A stretch of DNA of 64,000 nt from Perca fluviatilis (Eukaryota > Chordata > Actinopteri > Perciformes > Percidae). Each line of letters starts with the position of its first letter. Within the stretch, counting starts at the first letter, position 1. Shown here one piece after another: positions 25,456 to 37,787 of the stretch. The notes under the pieces are model-generated. The model was not told where the DNA came from. It did no database searches and was given only the letters and a program-made list of their open reading frames with translations. The translations under genes were made by a program, and so were the position numbers. The stretch lies in the NCBI RefSeq assembly GCF_010015445.1, contig NC_053126.1:20402669-20466668 (forward strand). The letters run 5' to 3'.

Positions 25456-26968
25456 GAGCTTTTACTTTTAACTAAAATGCTGCAGTTCTGGACGAAGTTG
25501 TTCAAGGCGATCAGAGGCTCCAATTCATCCCTTTTATGTGTGATGGATCTGGAGTTCATAAGAAAGATACTCGGAAGTGGAGGTCTGTGTGTGCTTTCTC
25601 AGCCTAGCCCGCACACCTGCCCGGCATCCCCACTTTTGCGTCGCCTGCTCCAGGTCCAGGTGACAATCCACGGTGTTCTGGGGATTTCCGATGTCAATTA
25701 AGTCTTGTCGACTGTATACAAAATCTGCTTGACACAGGTCCATGAACACGAACAGACAAAAGACACCAAACTAGAGAGCAGTGAGCTGCTGCATTTTGCT
25801 TGTGCCGCCATCTTTACCCATGTTTGTGTAGGCAGTTGTTATAAATGCTGGAATAGCAAAAGGAACGCCCTCTCTCTGATATGACCCGTGATTAGCCAAT
25901 GTTTCCTGTCACATGATAGATTTTTCTAAAGCCTGAAAACAGAGCCAAGAGGAGGTGCAGAGGTCTAGTTTTCTCTCACACCACTTCAATTACAATATGC
26001 TGAAAGGTTATTATGGAATTTTTGCCCAATGACGCAAAAACCCCGCTTAAGCCAGCTTCAACCTCAGTTTATTTGCCATATTCGTGATCTTTCCCTACCA
26101 TTACCCATACTGTGGTTACCATGTGCAGATAATTTACAAATAAGTTACTTTAAATACTTGCACAGTGCCTTGCTTAAGGGCGGTGCAGTTGGATATATAA
26201 CTAAAGAAGCTAAAAGAAGAGCCTGAACCTGGGTGTTTAAACACTGAAGGAATGGAAGGAGTAAAAAGAGGAACGAAATGTATATGATAAGGCTTCATGT
26301 GGAGAAGAAGATCTAATACGTGATGTGGAGTGACATGCAGCTTTTATGTGATGGTTTTTCTGCAGTGGCAGCACCCATCGGTTAGCCTGACACCCTGCTG
26401 AACATGAGACGTCTGGTTTAACAAACTGAAACTGGGCTGGCAGAGGAAGATGATGAGGGCTTGTCGCTAGAACACACTCGGCACTCATCTCTTTCCCAAC
26501 TGCCCTGTATAATGTTATCTTTCAATTTTTAGTAAGGCCATCAGAATATCCCTAATGACTATAACTTCCCTTCCTTATACTGTAGGAGCCAATCATCTTT
26601 ATTTGATTTTCCACACTATCAAACAACACACCTGATTTTCCACACTATCCAACAACTAATATATGCAGTATCTGCTTGTTCCACCACTTTTATGAAGCTG
26701 TGATGAAGCAGTTGTGTTTTTAGAGTTTCCTTTGCTCTTGGATGTTTGTTATATTTAGTGACAGCACACTGTGTATAAAAACCCTCTTTCATAATCAGTT
26801 TTGTTTTGATGACGAAAGTAGGGATGATAGCCATGTTAATCGCAATCTAAAATTGCATATAAAAGCTATTGAACTTTGAATGGCAGCAAACATTGGCAGC
26901 AGCTTTACTTAATGCTCCTGCTGTCACCGTGATGGCGATAGGAAATGTTAAATGTAAAATCAAAGTGT
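25456..26968. other. Non-coding sequence with repeat remnants
   Basis: The segment ending near TGCTGAAAGGTTATTATGG (about 26000) is probably an old MITE. Two ~27-bp direct units (TGATTTTCCACACTATC) lie at about 26605-26655. Frames at 25405-25749 and 26029-26488 carry no recognisable domain. Confidence 0.45.
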
Positions 26969-27718
26969 CTCTGTGTCAGATAGTTTTTTTTTTAAGATCA
27001 ATTTTTTTATTTAGTTTTTCATTATAAACAATAACAACAGAACAGACAAACACACTTGAACAAGAACAACCCCCCTCTCCCACCCCCCACCCTCCACCCT
27101 CCACGGTCTCAAGGAAAAGAAAGAAAAAACAAACAAAAACAGAGATCCCACCTTGCCTAGTTGCCCTCCTCTACTTCTTGTGATGCTGAGGTCATTAGGA
27201 CTGCTACCTGTGCTGCTGCACCTTTCCACAGGTCTATAGTAGATGATTTGGCTTTGTTGATCCTTGCTGTAGAGAGCTCAAGCATATATATATCTAGAAA
27301 ATACGCCAACCACTGTTTATACATAATCAACAGCTATCGAACGGTCTCCAAGGGTTGTTTCAAATGAGAGAGAGCAAGCATAACTTAAGAGGAACGTTTG
27401 TATTTAAAAAAAAAAAACGTATAAGAACAAATGCTAAATATCACTGCATCACAACCAAATGAGTTAATGTATGGAACAGCTGCAGTGAAGAGATGAAATC
27501 ATGTACAACAATGAGCAATTTCAAGAGACTATTTAAAATGAATATATTGAATGGATACGAAAAGGACTCGAGGTGATAGTATTGTTTACTGACTGTATGG
27601 TTCCTGGACCTATAAACTAAGTCTAGTATGGATGTGTTATTATTTGATTTACTATAGATAGACAGAAAGGAAGAAGATAGATGGAAAAGAAAGAGAGGGA
27701 AAAAAATTGTAAATGCTT

Positions 27719-27805
27719 CCTTCCTTCTCTTCTTCCTACCTTCCTTCCTTCCATCCTTCCTTTCTTCCTTCCTTCCCTGCTTCCTTCCTACCTTCCTTCC
27801 TTCCT
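27719..27805 (+). repeat. Imperfect (TTCC)n tract inside the LINE
   Basis: TTCC/TTCT units with interruptions, about 87 bp, between the reverse transcriptase and 3' portions of the LINE. The adjoining 27655-27718 is purine-rich (GAAAGAGAGGG and similar). Confidence 0.95.
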
Positions 27806-27814
27806 CAACACTAC

Positions 27815-30140
27815 TTAGTATAGTTTCATAGTTGTCCTGGACAACTCGCTGTAGCGATCGTGGATGGTGATGCCCAAATATGTAATTTTGCTTTGGGTTG
27901 GTATTGTATCACTAATAGCTGATGTCACCTGTTTGTTGTTAAACAGGAGCAGATTAGATATATATCCAATTGATTTTATAGCCGGAGATTGAGCCAAATT
28001 CGTTAAAGATCTTAAGGAGTTTTGGAACAGAGTTCTCAAGGTCAAATATGTACAGTAAAATATCATCTGCAAATAATGATATTGAGTTGTTATTGGATTT
28101 AATCTGGACATGACATTTTATTTTGCCTTATGGCCTGGGGTAATGGTTCAAGAGAGATCGCAAATAGCATGAGAGATAGCGGGCATCCCTGTCTCGAGCG
28201 CCACGCAATGGGGAATGGCTGAGAATGCAGGCCATTAGTTGACACTATGGCTGTGGGATTCACATACAAAGTACGTACCATGTCAATGAATTTGGCTCCC
28301 AAACCAAGCCTCTCCATTACTTGCCACATTCTAGGTGGTCAAAAGCCTTTTCCGCGTCCAGTGATAAAACTGCTGCCATTGTTGGGAGGTTTTTGGCTTC
28401 TTCTTACATGGAGTAATCTGCGTATTGTCTGCAGCTTGACACTTTGGTATAAACCCTGATTGGTCAGGGTGGGCTAGCTTCTCAATGAAGCGTTCTAAGC
28501 GGAGTGCCAAGACTTTGGAATAAAGCTTAATATCAGTCCCAATGAGGCTGATGGGCCTGTAATTTGAACACTCCATAGGATCTTTGCCCTTTTTGTGTAT
28601 GAACGAAATTAGTGCAGTGTTGGTTTGTTGATGAAAGGTGCCCGAGGTCAAAGTTTGTAAAATGATAGGTCCTAGTGTGTCAAAGAACTGTAGTAAGAGT
28701 TCCGATGGAATTCAATCCAACCCCGGTGTTTTCACTTTTTTAGCTGTTTTTAGCGCTGATTTGAGCTCCTCTAACGTAATAGGTTGACCCAGTTCTTCTG
28801 CCTCCTCTGGGTCAAGAAGAGGCAGGTTTAGCTCTTTTAGGAACTTTTGGCACTGCGTCAGATCTGGATTGCAGGAGAATTCGTACAGCTTTGAATAAAA
28901 GGATTGGAAAGTGGCAGTAATCTCCTTAGGATTCGTTGAGATACCTCGGTCCGCGCGGATGCAATTGATAGCAGCTTTGGACTTGCTTTGTTTTAATTTC
29001 AGAGCTAGCAATTTGCTTGGTTTACAGCTGTTAAAATAGTAATTTTGCCTCGCTCTCTGCATTATGAATTCAGCTCTCCTTTTTAGCAAGTAATTTAGCT
29101 CTGCTCAATTTGTGACTAAAAGAGTATGTGTAGATTTAGAAAAACAAGTCTTAAGGGATTGCTCTAATGATTTACAACGTTCTTCCAACTCCTCAATCCT
29201 TGCCTCTCTCTTTTTCTTCAAAGGAAGATTTGAAATCTCTAATAAATCCTTTAGTGGCTTGCCAGATGTACGCCGGGTCCGAAACTGAGCCAGTATTGAT
29301 TGATATGAACTCCGCTAGTTTGGCTTCAAATTCTGTGTTAAAAGCTGTGTTTTGGAGAAGGGAATTATTAAATTGCCACCTTCTAGATTTTTCTCCTAAC
29401 ATATCACAATGGAATGTGATATGTTAGTGAATGATCACAGTCAGTGCATTGTGGTCAGACAGGATTGCTGGTTCCATTGCTATTGTGTGGAACATTGTCT
29501 TAAGTACACTTGAGGACAAAAAATAATCAATGTGGGAGAGGGTGTGGTGAAGTGTAGAAAAAAATGTCTAATCCTTGCTAGTAGGATTGTGCATTCTCCA
29601 TATATCTGTAAGATCGTGGGATTCCACAACTGCATTAAACATGTCCGATATGTGTTTTTGGGCTTTCGTGTGGCTGACCCCTGATCTATCCTGATTTAAG
29701 TCTAGTACCGCATTCATGTCTCCCCCTATAATTAACGAGTATTCATTGAGAGAAAGCAATTCATTGGTTAGGCGTGGGAAAAAGCTTTCATCATATGTAG
29801 CCGGTGCATATACTGAGACAAAGGCTATTTTCCTACTCCTTATCGTAGTACATATATATGATATCCTGCCTGAAGAGTCTTTACTACTTTTATCTATGGT
29901 GAGTGTGCATCTCTGTGACTTCGAAACAATGGAGCCCTTGGTTCTGGTGTCATCACTAAATGCAGCAGCAACTTTTAAATATTTATTTTGTAGACGATTT
30001 ACATCTCTTTTACACAAATGTGATTCTTGAATAAGCGCCACGTCTATTTTCTTCCTTCTTACATAGTCCAGGAATTTAGCTCGTTTGATCGGCCCATTTA
30101 GCCCCCTGATGTTAACAGAAAGGATCGAAAGTTCAGCCAT
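27815..30140 (-). pseudogene. LINE ORF2 endonuclease/reverse transcriptase pseudogene
   Basis: ORF2 nicks the target and reverse-transcribes element RNA. The first ATG is at 30140; the protein begins MAELSILSVNIRGLNGPIKR. The endonuclease domain (30140-29568) shows IQESHL and GGDMNAVLDLNQDRSG, as in L1-type APE endonucleases. The linker runs 29402-28712 in two frames. Reverse transcriptase pieces follow: ISFIHKKGKDPMECSNYRPI (28331-28651), the motif-A stretch LDAEKAFDHLE (near 28350, then a frameshift), RQGCPLSLMLFAISLEPL (28099-28329) and LFADDILLYI with its FADD box (about 28040-28075). At least four frame changes or stops. The normal C-terminal part after the reverse transcriptase is mostly missing; (TTCC)n begins instead. 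Confidence 0.88.
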
Positions 30141-30711
30141 CTTCAAAATTTACACATACAGTATGTCTCGAGTACCCTATCGGAATTCACTGATACATTT
30201 GTAACAAAGGGTGAGCTGTTAGATCTAAGCACAGTGTGGTGAAAACACAAAACATAAAATAAATACTCTAGCCCTCCGAGACCGCAGACCCCCTTCCCCC
30301 TCTGTAGGATACGTGGCCGCATCAAACGCAGCTCGCACAAAAACTCAGCTCAAAACTGCCCCTCCTGTCTAAAGTCACAGGTTAACTGAAACAGGTCTAA
30401 TGCAGTCCTATGTTAAACAATGAACAATGTTACAAAAAAACCTTAAAACTAAGTACCAACTATCTATTAAGTTCTGAAATAAACTGTATGAAAAACAAAT
30501 CAGCCGTGTAGGAGTAATAGATATAATAGATAGATATAGATATAAAATGGCGTCAAATGAAATGCTCCTTGTAACTCGGCTCCCAAGCTCATACATTATA
30601 ATTCGACCAGCTATTACGCTCTGAAATAGCCTATGTGCATAACAAACTATGTAAGAGTAGTAAATATAGATTATAAGATGTGTGTTATAAGTGTTTATCA
30701 TGTTCTTAGGC

Positions 30712-31638
30712 TATGTAAATTGAGCAGTCCATATCCATTATGTTTTCAGCCTCATCAAACATTCCTTTAAATGTCAGGTTGCCAAACTTACATGGAGTGT
30801 CCTTGGTTGAACTTGCAGTATAAATAAGAAAGTTTGGGATACCTTTAGCATGCAGCTTGCGCTGCACTCAACACAATCCCTGGCGTCGCTGGGTGGTGAG
30901 CGCTGTAGTCAGGCTTAAAGCGCAGCGTTGCGTTATAATCTAAAATCGGGCCTTCCTGATGTGCCTGTCTCGCCCCCTGAATAATTGCCTCACGGTCCTG
31001 GTATCTCAGACACCTGAGAATCAGCGTGCGTGTTCCTGCACCCTTGCCGTAGATTCTGTGTGCCCTGTCAATTTCGATGGTAGCCCTGTTCTGTAGGGAT
31101 GGAATCCATTTTGGCAACCGTTTTTGCAAAAATCCAACTGGGTCATCTTTCTCGCTGCCCTCCTTCAGTCCGATGAGCCAGACATTATTTTTTCTCGATC
31201 TATCTTCCAGTTCAGCCAACTTCAGCTCAAATTTCCTCTGGTCATCAATACAGGCTTTCACCGTGTTTCTCATCTATCTGCTGTCCTTCTGCGCCTGTCT
31301 AGTCACTGTATTGTCCTTGTGTATTTAGAAAGGTGTCCGCCAAATAAAATTTATTATTATTATTATTATTAAATCTCTTACTGTAGTTCCCTGCCTCTCC
31401 AGCTCTGTCCTGATGTGTTGAAGCGAGGTGTCAATTTCTGCTAACGCCTCCTTCACCGCGATGCGTACCGCTGATTGAAGCCCACTTTGTTGCCTTTCCA
31501 GAACCCTAGCCATGGCCTCTTATGTTTGTCCGCGTTAGCAGCCGAAACCTCGCTAGCCGTCGCCATTCTAGCCGAGTTAGCTGAATTCTTTGCTCGGTTA
31601 AACTGCTGCGGGGTCTGCTTTTTCGCTCCTGTAGGCAT
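30712..31638 (-). pseudogene. LINE ORF1 (L1 ORF1p-like, RNA-binding) pseudogene
   Basis: ORF1 proteins of L1-like elements bind element RNA as coiled-coil trimers. The likely start at 31638 gives MPTGAKKQTPQQFNRAKNSA. A frameshift near 31515 is followed by ARVLERQQSGLQSAVRIAVK and a heptad-like region ending TELERQGTTVRDL. A short insert (about 31300-31372, with (TAA)n) interrupts it. The main block (30848-31273) has ELEDRSRKNNVWLIGLKEG and ATIEIDRAHRIYGK, the conserved RRM-type core of L1 ORF1p. After the stop at 30845 another frame continues with KGIPNFLIYTASSTK, typical of the ORF1p C-terminal domain, to about 30712. At least two frameshifts and one insert inactivate it. Confidence 0.8.
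31300..31372. repeat. Short insert with (TTA)n in LINE ORF1
   Basis: Seven TTA units (about 31350-31371) next to AAATAAAATTTATTA and CTTTCTAAATACAC-type sequence on the complementary strand. It separates two stretches that are adjacent in intact ORF1 and resembles the end of another interspersed repeat. The source is not identified. Confidence 0.55.
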
Positions 31639-31794
31639 TCCACAAAGTTACCGTGGTAACAAATGAAAGGTTTGACGTCAAATAAAAAAAGAATAGACCT
31701 GGTTTTTAATGATAATGCGGAGATGGGGCGAAGAGCGAAGAGCCCTGAGCAGCCATGCGACTCGTCGGTCACGTGAACTCTCTCTGTCAGATTG

Positions 31795-32399
31795 TTTTGT
31801 CACATGTTCCTTATTGGTTCCCAACAGTGAGGGTTTGTTGTCTGAGAGGAGCCCTAAAGGTCAGCTTTTCTGTTTAGTTTGTGTTTGTGACCTATTTTCA
31901 GTAACTCCTGTCTATTTTACCTAAGTGCAGCTCCGATGTCTGTCTCTCCTCCACTAAAGGGTCTCCCGCTGTGACTTCACCGCTGATCAATGTTATAGTC
32001 AAAAACATTGTGAAGTATTCTGTTAAAAGGTCAGAGATGAAAATAATATGCTTATCCTCTTTCACACTAAACCTTTCATAAAATGTAATGGATTTTGCTA
32101 AAAAACAAAACAATGTATAGACTCATAGAAAAATAATCCCTAGAATGACCCGCTAGAAGTGTGTGATGGTGCTTGTATTTTCTCTTTATTTTGTCAGGAT
32201 GTTTTGGGGTGTCAACAAGGAGCCTTGGGCCCCAGGTGTAACCCCCAACCAATAACAGCACACAGGTTGTGCAGCCCTCTCATTCCCAACCGCCCCCTAA
32301 TATTGAAGCACGAGTCTAACTAACACAGACACACAGAGAAACAGACAGGATGAAGCTCTGCATTCCCCTATAATTCGGCAATGTGGCACCTTCCCGCAG

Positions 32400-32401
<2 letters not shown>
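31795..32401. other. Non-coding sequence
   Basis: No gene or repeat recognised in the flank of the LINE. Confidence 0.5.

Positions 32402-32451
<50 letters not shown>
32402..32451 (+). repeat. (GT)25 microsatellite
   Basis: Uninterrupted GT dinucleotides, 50 bp. Confidence 0.98.
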
Positions 32452-32459
<8 letters not shown>

Positions 32460-32640
32460 TTATGTGTGCTTTAGAACAATCACTGTGAAATCAGTTTTTT
32501 ATTCCTCTGATTTACTGCTTTTTTTTTGGCGCTCCTTCTCTTCATTTATTCTCTAGCTGGGTCAACCACTGCAAAAATGTCTTGTTGCCATGTTGTTGTT
32601 TTTTTTTAGAAAAAACAAAGTTATTTAAATGAGGCTATAT

Positions 32641-32823
32641 AGGGCACCCAGATAGCTCAGTTGGTAGAGCAGGTACCAATATATAGAGGTTTACTCCTCA
32701 AAGCAGTGGGCCTGGGTTCAACTCCAACTTGTGGCCCTTTGCTGCATGTCATTCCCCCTCTCACTCCCCCTTCATGTCTTTATCTGTCAAAAATAAAGGC
32801 CGAAAATGCCCAAAAAATAATAT
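32641..32823 (+). mobile_element. tRNA-derived SINE with both promoter boxes
   Basis: A box TAGCTCAGTTGG at 32653-32664 and B box GGTTCAACTCC at 32715-32725, 62 bp apart from start to start. Body GTGGCCCTTTGCTGCATGTC with a CT-rich stretch, tail AAATAAAGGCCGAAAATGCC, then A-rich. The A-to-B spacing and lack of tRNA stem pairing exclude a functional tRNA gene. It is the most complete of three copies (others at 25337-25455 and 44655-44835). Confidence 0.85.
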
Positions 32824-33754
32824 AATGTTTTTATTAAAAATGCTATGTATATAAATAACAAACCCCTCTGTAAAACATTCAGAATATAAATGGAAATTTT
32901 GGTGTATGTAATTGCTAATGAAGTGGAGATTTCTAAGTATTAGAAAAAAAACTTCCTTTGAGAAAACAGCCTTTAAATGCACATTTTGCAAAACACTACA
33001 GGTGAATAGTGTTAACATGTTTAACTAATAGTTGTGTTTTAACTAATCTGGTCGATGACTTACACAATTATGTTTTTCTATAAGTTTTCTGAAATGTTAT
33101 GTTTAAATATGTAAATGAGGCATTATATAATGCTAACTTTTGGTAAAATTAGAAGAAATCTACTGACACAAATTGACAGTGTAGTAAAATAAACAGCTAA
33201 ATGTGTATGTTGGTTGTTTTTATTTCCACTATTCTGAAAGAAGTCCTGTTATGGAAGCAAAATAGCCCAAAATCTCAAAATTGTGTCAAAAAAGTGGCTA
33301 CATGACCTTTCCTGTATAACACATAGCTCATTTGATAATCATGGTGATTTCCTACTTTCTCCATCCTGCACATGTAAAGACACAGCCAGAAATAGACTCG
33401 TTTATGGCAGCCCATGTATGTGAACAGATGCTCACTTTCGCCAGCATGGCCACTGACTAGGAAAAACCACCCATCAGAGCAATTTATCTTGCTGCCTAGT
33501 TTGTTGTTGTCGTGTTGTAATTAAAAATAACACCTGGCACAATTTTTTTTACACATGCTGGTGATCTGGTTTTGGTTGCTTGTCAGCCACCTGTGCTAAA
33601 TACGGAGACACACAGCTCAGCCCTCGGCCTGGCTGAGAAACTAATTTGCATAGGCCCTCCAGGTTGCTTTTAGTGGACTCTTATTCTAACAAACCACAGC
33701 AGCAGCAACAACATCCAATTCTGTCTCTCACATGGGTCCAAACTTGAGTTGAGT
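32824..33754. other. Non-coding AT-rich sequence
   Basis: No gene or recognisable element. The minus-strand frame 32761-33018 is a chance frame overlapping the SINE tail. Confidence 0.5.
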
Positions 33755-34085
33755 TGAGGAGCAAATTCGAGGTACTTGTACTCTACTTGCTGTTTCCATT
33801 TTATGCAACTTTGTACTTCTACTCCACTAGGCCTACATCTCAGAGGCATAGTATATTGTACTATTTACTCCACTTTCACTCCAGTAAAAACCAAGTATCT
33901 CCAGATTTGGTGATTTTGAATGTTTGTGATGAACTCAGGGATGAAGTGTTCCTATATATGTGTTGAGAAGATTCTCCTACTTCAGATCATCTCTTTAAAA
34001 GCCTCTAGGATCTGCTGGAAAATGCATCGTCACAAAGCTGATAACAGGGCTGGTTTTCTGAGATCATGGATAGTGACTTTTTAGA

Positions 34086-34880
34086 GATATGTGGTGCTAA
34101 ATCGATACTTTTAAAAGGGTGCCGGTGCCTAAACGGTGCCTGAAACGGTACTTTTCAATAAAGTTAAAAAAAAAAAGAAGAAGAAAAAAAATAAGGGTAG
34201 TAAACAACAGTCAGTGACTTGTTTATTGCTAAGGCCATGGTCAAAATTAAAGATTTAATAATAATGTAATAACTATAACAATAACAATAACTTATTTCAC
34301 CAGTAAATTGCTGTTGAACCCCAGAAGGGAAAAGGGTATTTTACAAATACTGTGAATGCACCACGAGGCTACCTGTTTTAAGTGAATGCACCGTCTGTGT
34401 TGTTTAATTCCGACAACGGCAGCTGCGAGTGAATGCACCGTCTGTGTTGTTTAATTCCGACAACGGCAGCTGCGAGTGAATGCACCGTCTGTGTTGTTTA
34501 ATTCCGACAACGGCAGCTGCGAGTGAACGCACCGTCTGTGTTGTTTAATTCCGACCATATAAACATACTGTATATCTATGAATTGCAACGGCAACGGCTG
34601 CTGCTGCGCTGCAGTGCAGACTGTTACATCACGCTGTTGAAGTCCTCCACAGTGAAATACAATCACACTTTACACTGTTTAACGTTAGCTGTCAGCATTT
34701 TACCGGTGTTTAATCCAGCTGCTAGCTAAAGGTAGGCTAACGTTACATGCTGTCAGGTGTAGTGTAAAGTCAAGCACCGAAATGAGGCACCGAAACTTTC
34801 GTTCTTATTCGGTCTCGTTACTACCGTTTACGTCGGCACCGGTTCCCTATTGGCACCGAGTTTCGGTACCCAACCCTACA
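34086..34880 (+). mobile_element. hAT-like element, copy 2 of a three-copy family
   Basis: It runs from about GTGCTAAATCGATACTTTT to TTTCGGTACCCAACCCTAC. The stretch from AAACAACAGTCAGTGACTTG onward matches 63240-63715, and its right third matches 20195-20480 in reverse. The CGGTACCCAACCCTA end is typical of a fish hAT family. It contains a 47-bp tandem repeat. The minus-strand frame 34451-34666 falls in this repeat and is not a gene. Confidence 0.7.
34382..34559 (+). repeat. 47-bp tandem repeat, about 3.8 units
   Basis: Units start GTGAATGCACCGTCTGTGTT at 34382, 34429 and 34476, and GTGAACGCACCGTCTG at 34523. The first three are identical over 47 bp; the fourth is partial. The related copy at 63426 has only one unit. 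Confidence 0.96.
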
Positions 34881-35085
34881 ACCAGGTCACCTTTACAGGT
34901 ACTCGCCCCTGCATCATCTGTGAGCCAGTGACCCCACCCCCACATTTTGCTGATAATACGTGCATACTTTTACTTAGGAAAGGTTTTGCATGCTGGACTT
35001 ATACTTGTATGGAGTATTTTCACAGGGAGTTATGAGTACTTCTACTTAAGTAAAGGATCTGAATACTTCTTTCACCGCTGGAGTG

Positions 35086-37787
35086 ACTCACTGCAAATCG
35101 TCTCATACAATCAGAGAAGGCTCTGCTCTTAATTCTCTGAAGGAGATGCAGTAAATCATTGAATGGTATGTGAGAGACAATAATGTTTAATGATGTCAGT
35201 AAAGCTGTGGAGATGAGATGTGACCTCCACAGTAATGGTGTAGGTGACCAGGTGGATCAAAATGAATCTGAAGCTGTGATGGAGAGCAGATTGATGGCAT
35301 AGCCTCAGGATGGAGGGCTTTCAGAGTGTGTGCGGGGGCTTGATGACCATTATCAGAGCGTAGTGAACAAACCGTAAGACCAGATGAGTGATGAGTTACA
35401 CGTGTTATTGTTTCTGTGTGGGATGTGGTGCTGCTGAACTTGACTGATAGCATTTGGAAGTAGAAGATCCCAAATTAATAGAGCTCATTTTTTTCCCTTT
35501 CTTTATGACAAGAATAAAGTTGGGGTGTTTTGCAGTCAGAAGAAACAATTGAAGAAATATGCAAATTTAAGATTTATATTTGAGTAGGACGGCTTACAGT
35601 AACTTGTATACCTGCATCAATCTTATGCACACTTGTTGACATTTGTAGAAGTCTTTCTGTTGCTATTTGTATGCTCATTCTTGATCCAGCCTACAAAGCT
35701 CTGATTGGCTCGGCAGCGATGCTGGCTGCAGATAAGATGGCGGATCTCAATCACGATTCTCAACATAACCTCAACTGACGAACAGAAATCAAACCATTAC
35801 CTTTCAAATGGGCCTTGTTTACTGTAGACTACATTAATCTTATAACAGGAAACAACTGCTCAAGATTGTGTGGGGTCATACGATCTGGGTGGAAATCTGT
35901 TGAGAGCAACCAATCATCTACATTTTCAGTGTAAACTGCATGCACACTGCAGGGCTTTGGATGGTGTTATTGCTGGACTGGAGCTGGACTGTGAGTCAGT
36001 GCACCTTGAGTCAAAGAACAACTAATGTGGCTCCCTTGAGTGCAAAACAAATTCCCCTCGGGGGCAATAAAGGTTTCATTCAAAACCTGCCAGTTTACAT
36101 CAAGACAGTGTGTCATCTCCATAGCAACGACTCTTTGTACTTCCGGTCGAACTTCCGACTTTTAGGCTTTTAGTAGCTGCATTTATCATTTGTTGTGTCT
36201 AAATATGAATGTGGATAACGTTGATAGTGAGATAATTGCTACATTTACATTTCTAGTGATGAATCGGTAAAATGTTTTATTTCTCTGATTGACGGCTTTG
36301 TTCTAGGCGCTCCCTCTCTTCAGTCATTCTCTAGCTCACTCGACCACATTACTGTGTTTGCAGGTGCTTGTTGACCCTCTGTCTAAAACTAGCCATTTCC
36401 ACCAGTTTACAGTTTGGATCAATTTATATAGTTTTTAGTTTTATAGTTTGTAGCTGACTTTACAAGGTGACTTCTCTATTGGCTGTTGAAACAGGTGTCG
36501 TCCTAAAACCAGCCTCTAGCGACTTGACAGGCTGAGTCGCAGGCGCCACCATCAGCTTGCTTTAGTCAAGTTGAGACGGGCCAGTTCAGACTACTGCAAC
36601 CTTTCCCTGTGACGTTCTAAAATGGTTTCTTCACATTGTGAATGTTTGGTCTGAACTGGGCTTAACTGAGGAAGTTTTTAGAGTTTTATTCAGACTCTCT
36701 TGGCTGGGAAAGCTGCTTTTAATAATGCTTTATCTGCACATGCTGATGTGGAAACCCATAAAGCCCAATGTGAGATAAAGTCACACATCTTCCTGGAATG
36801 GTGAGATATCAACTCGCCAGCCAGATAGTCACCGCAGGCAACTAGTGTAGATAAACAGATCGACTTACTTATGTATGAGTTATAGGAAGGTGTTGGTTGC
36901 TTGGCTTGTCTTGAAGCATTTACAGTTTATATGTGAATTTATTGGAACAAAGCTGATGTCTAATATCAGCATGTACCTTTTCCTACACATAGTTCAGATT
37001 TTGGGTAATTTTTCTGCTGCTCTTACTAGTTGCCAGGGAACAGTATCAGATAAACGCTGGGTCTTATCTTTTCACACTCCTAATTTCCTGTGGACCGGCT
37101 CTCCCCTGTGGCTGCTGTTCCCGTGACGATGGAGATGAAGAAGAAAAAAGGGAGGGGCTGACAGCGCGGCTCCCGCTAAGACAACAGTGCAGTCACACAG
37201 GATGGAGAGGCCTATAATGACTAGGTAAACAAATGGGGAACATATGGAGCCCTCCATTGCCAGGGACACTGCCACTTCCTCAACAAATATATCTCATATA
37301 TCCCATGCAGATTGAGCAGAGATGTGTTTTGATGTTGGCATTCAAAAGGCCTCAGCAAAAATTTCCCAGAGCCATGAATACTCATGCACAGCGCTGAATG
37401 GTCCCGCTCCTCTCATCAGTGCAACTAACGCAGCGGGTGTTTTGTTATTGTCAGGGATTTTTGCAATAGGCGGGTGAGGGCCATCTCGCTGGAGCTGCAC
37501 GGTGAATACTATTTACACCTCAGTATAAGATAGATAGCCAAGGCAATTTTAAATCCAGAGCCAGAGATAGATAGATAGATAGCAGAGGCTGTTTTCAGAG
37601 CAGGCAGAGGCTGGAGTGAGTGAAGAGTTTGGTGATAAAAGCAGAGTAATGGTGTTCAAGCTGCAGTGCCTCCTCCAGATCAGCAGCAGGGAGTCCAGGG
37701 TTGAATGAAATTCATTTAGTTAAGTCTGATACTCTCACACTTTCCTGAGAAAACTAAGAACAATTCTGGGAAAGCTGCAGGCTGGAT
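35086..37787. other. Non-coding sequence
   Basis: No supported gene. The stretch 36040-36080 (TTCCCCTCGGGGGCAATAAA) resembles a SINE/LINE tail. 36540-36665 (GGGCCAGTTCAGACTACTGC ... GTCTGAACTGGGC) may be a DNA-element piece with inverted ends. A (GATA)n stretch lies at about 37566-37582. Frames at 35196-35453, 35940-36173 and 36875-37126 have no recognised domain. Confidence 0.45.

Larger units (their letters stand above)
26984..31779 (-). mobile_element. L1-like LINE with both ends, internally deleted
   Basis: Reading the minus strand: a 5' region (31779-31639), ORF1 (31638 to ~30712), an inter-ORF spacer, ORF2 from 30140, a G-rich 3' region (~27110-27040), then AACTAAATAAAAAAATTGAT and a terminal run of ten A (26984-26993). 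The flanks CTCTGTGTCAGATAG (26969-26983) and CTCTCTGTCAGATTG (31780-31794) agree at 13 of 15 positions and are probably the target duplication. The insertion was therefore full-length at the 5' end. The distance from the FADD box to the 3' end is too short for a complete ORF2, so sequence was lost internally, around the (TTCC)n tract. Many stops and frameshifts: a dead copy. Confidence 0.85.
33755..35085. mobile_element. hAT-like ACTTAAGTA-rich element interrupted by a second hAT
   Basis: The left part (33755-34080) contains GGTACTTGTACTCTACTTGC and TACTTCTACTCCACTAGG. The right part (34960-35085) contains TTTTACTTAGGAAAGG and ends ACTTAAGTAAAGGATCTGAA then CTTTCACCGCTG. These are the two ends of a very common fish DNA element, recognised from memory and related in style to 19846-21062. 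The middle is occupied by another hAT (34086-34880). Confidence 0.65.

Noticed and set aside
25405..25701. 98-residue plus-strand frame
   Set aside because: It starts inside a reversed SINE, and the minus strand has an overlapping frame; no motif recognised.
32641..32740. tRNA gene
   Set aside because: A and B boxes are present, but there is no complementary acceptor stem and the body continues into a SINE tail.
36540..36665. Complete DNA transposon with GGGCCAGTTCAGAC ends
   Set aside because: The inverted motifs are only about 100 bp apart and no target duplication could be found; left as an unassigned remnant.
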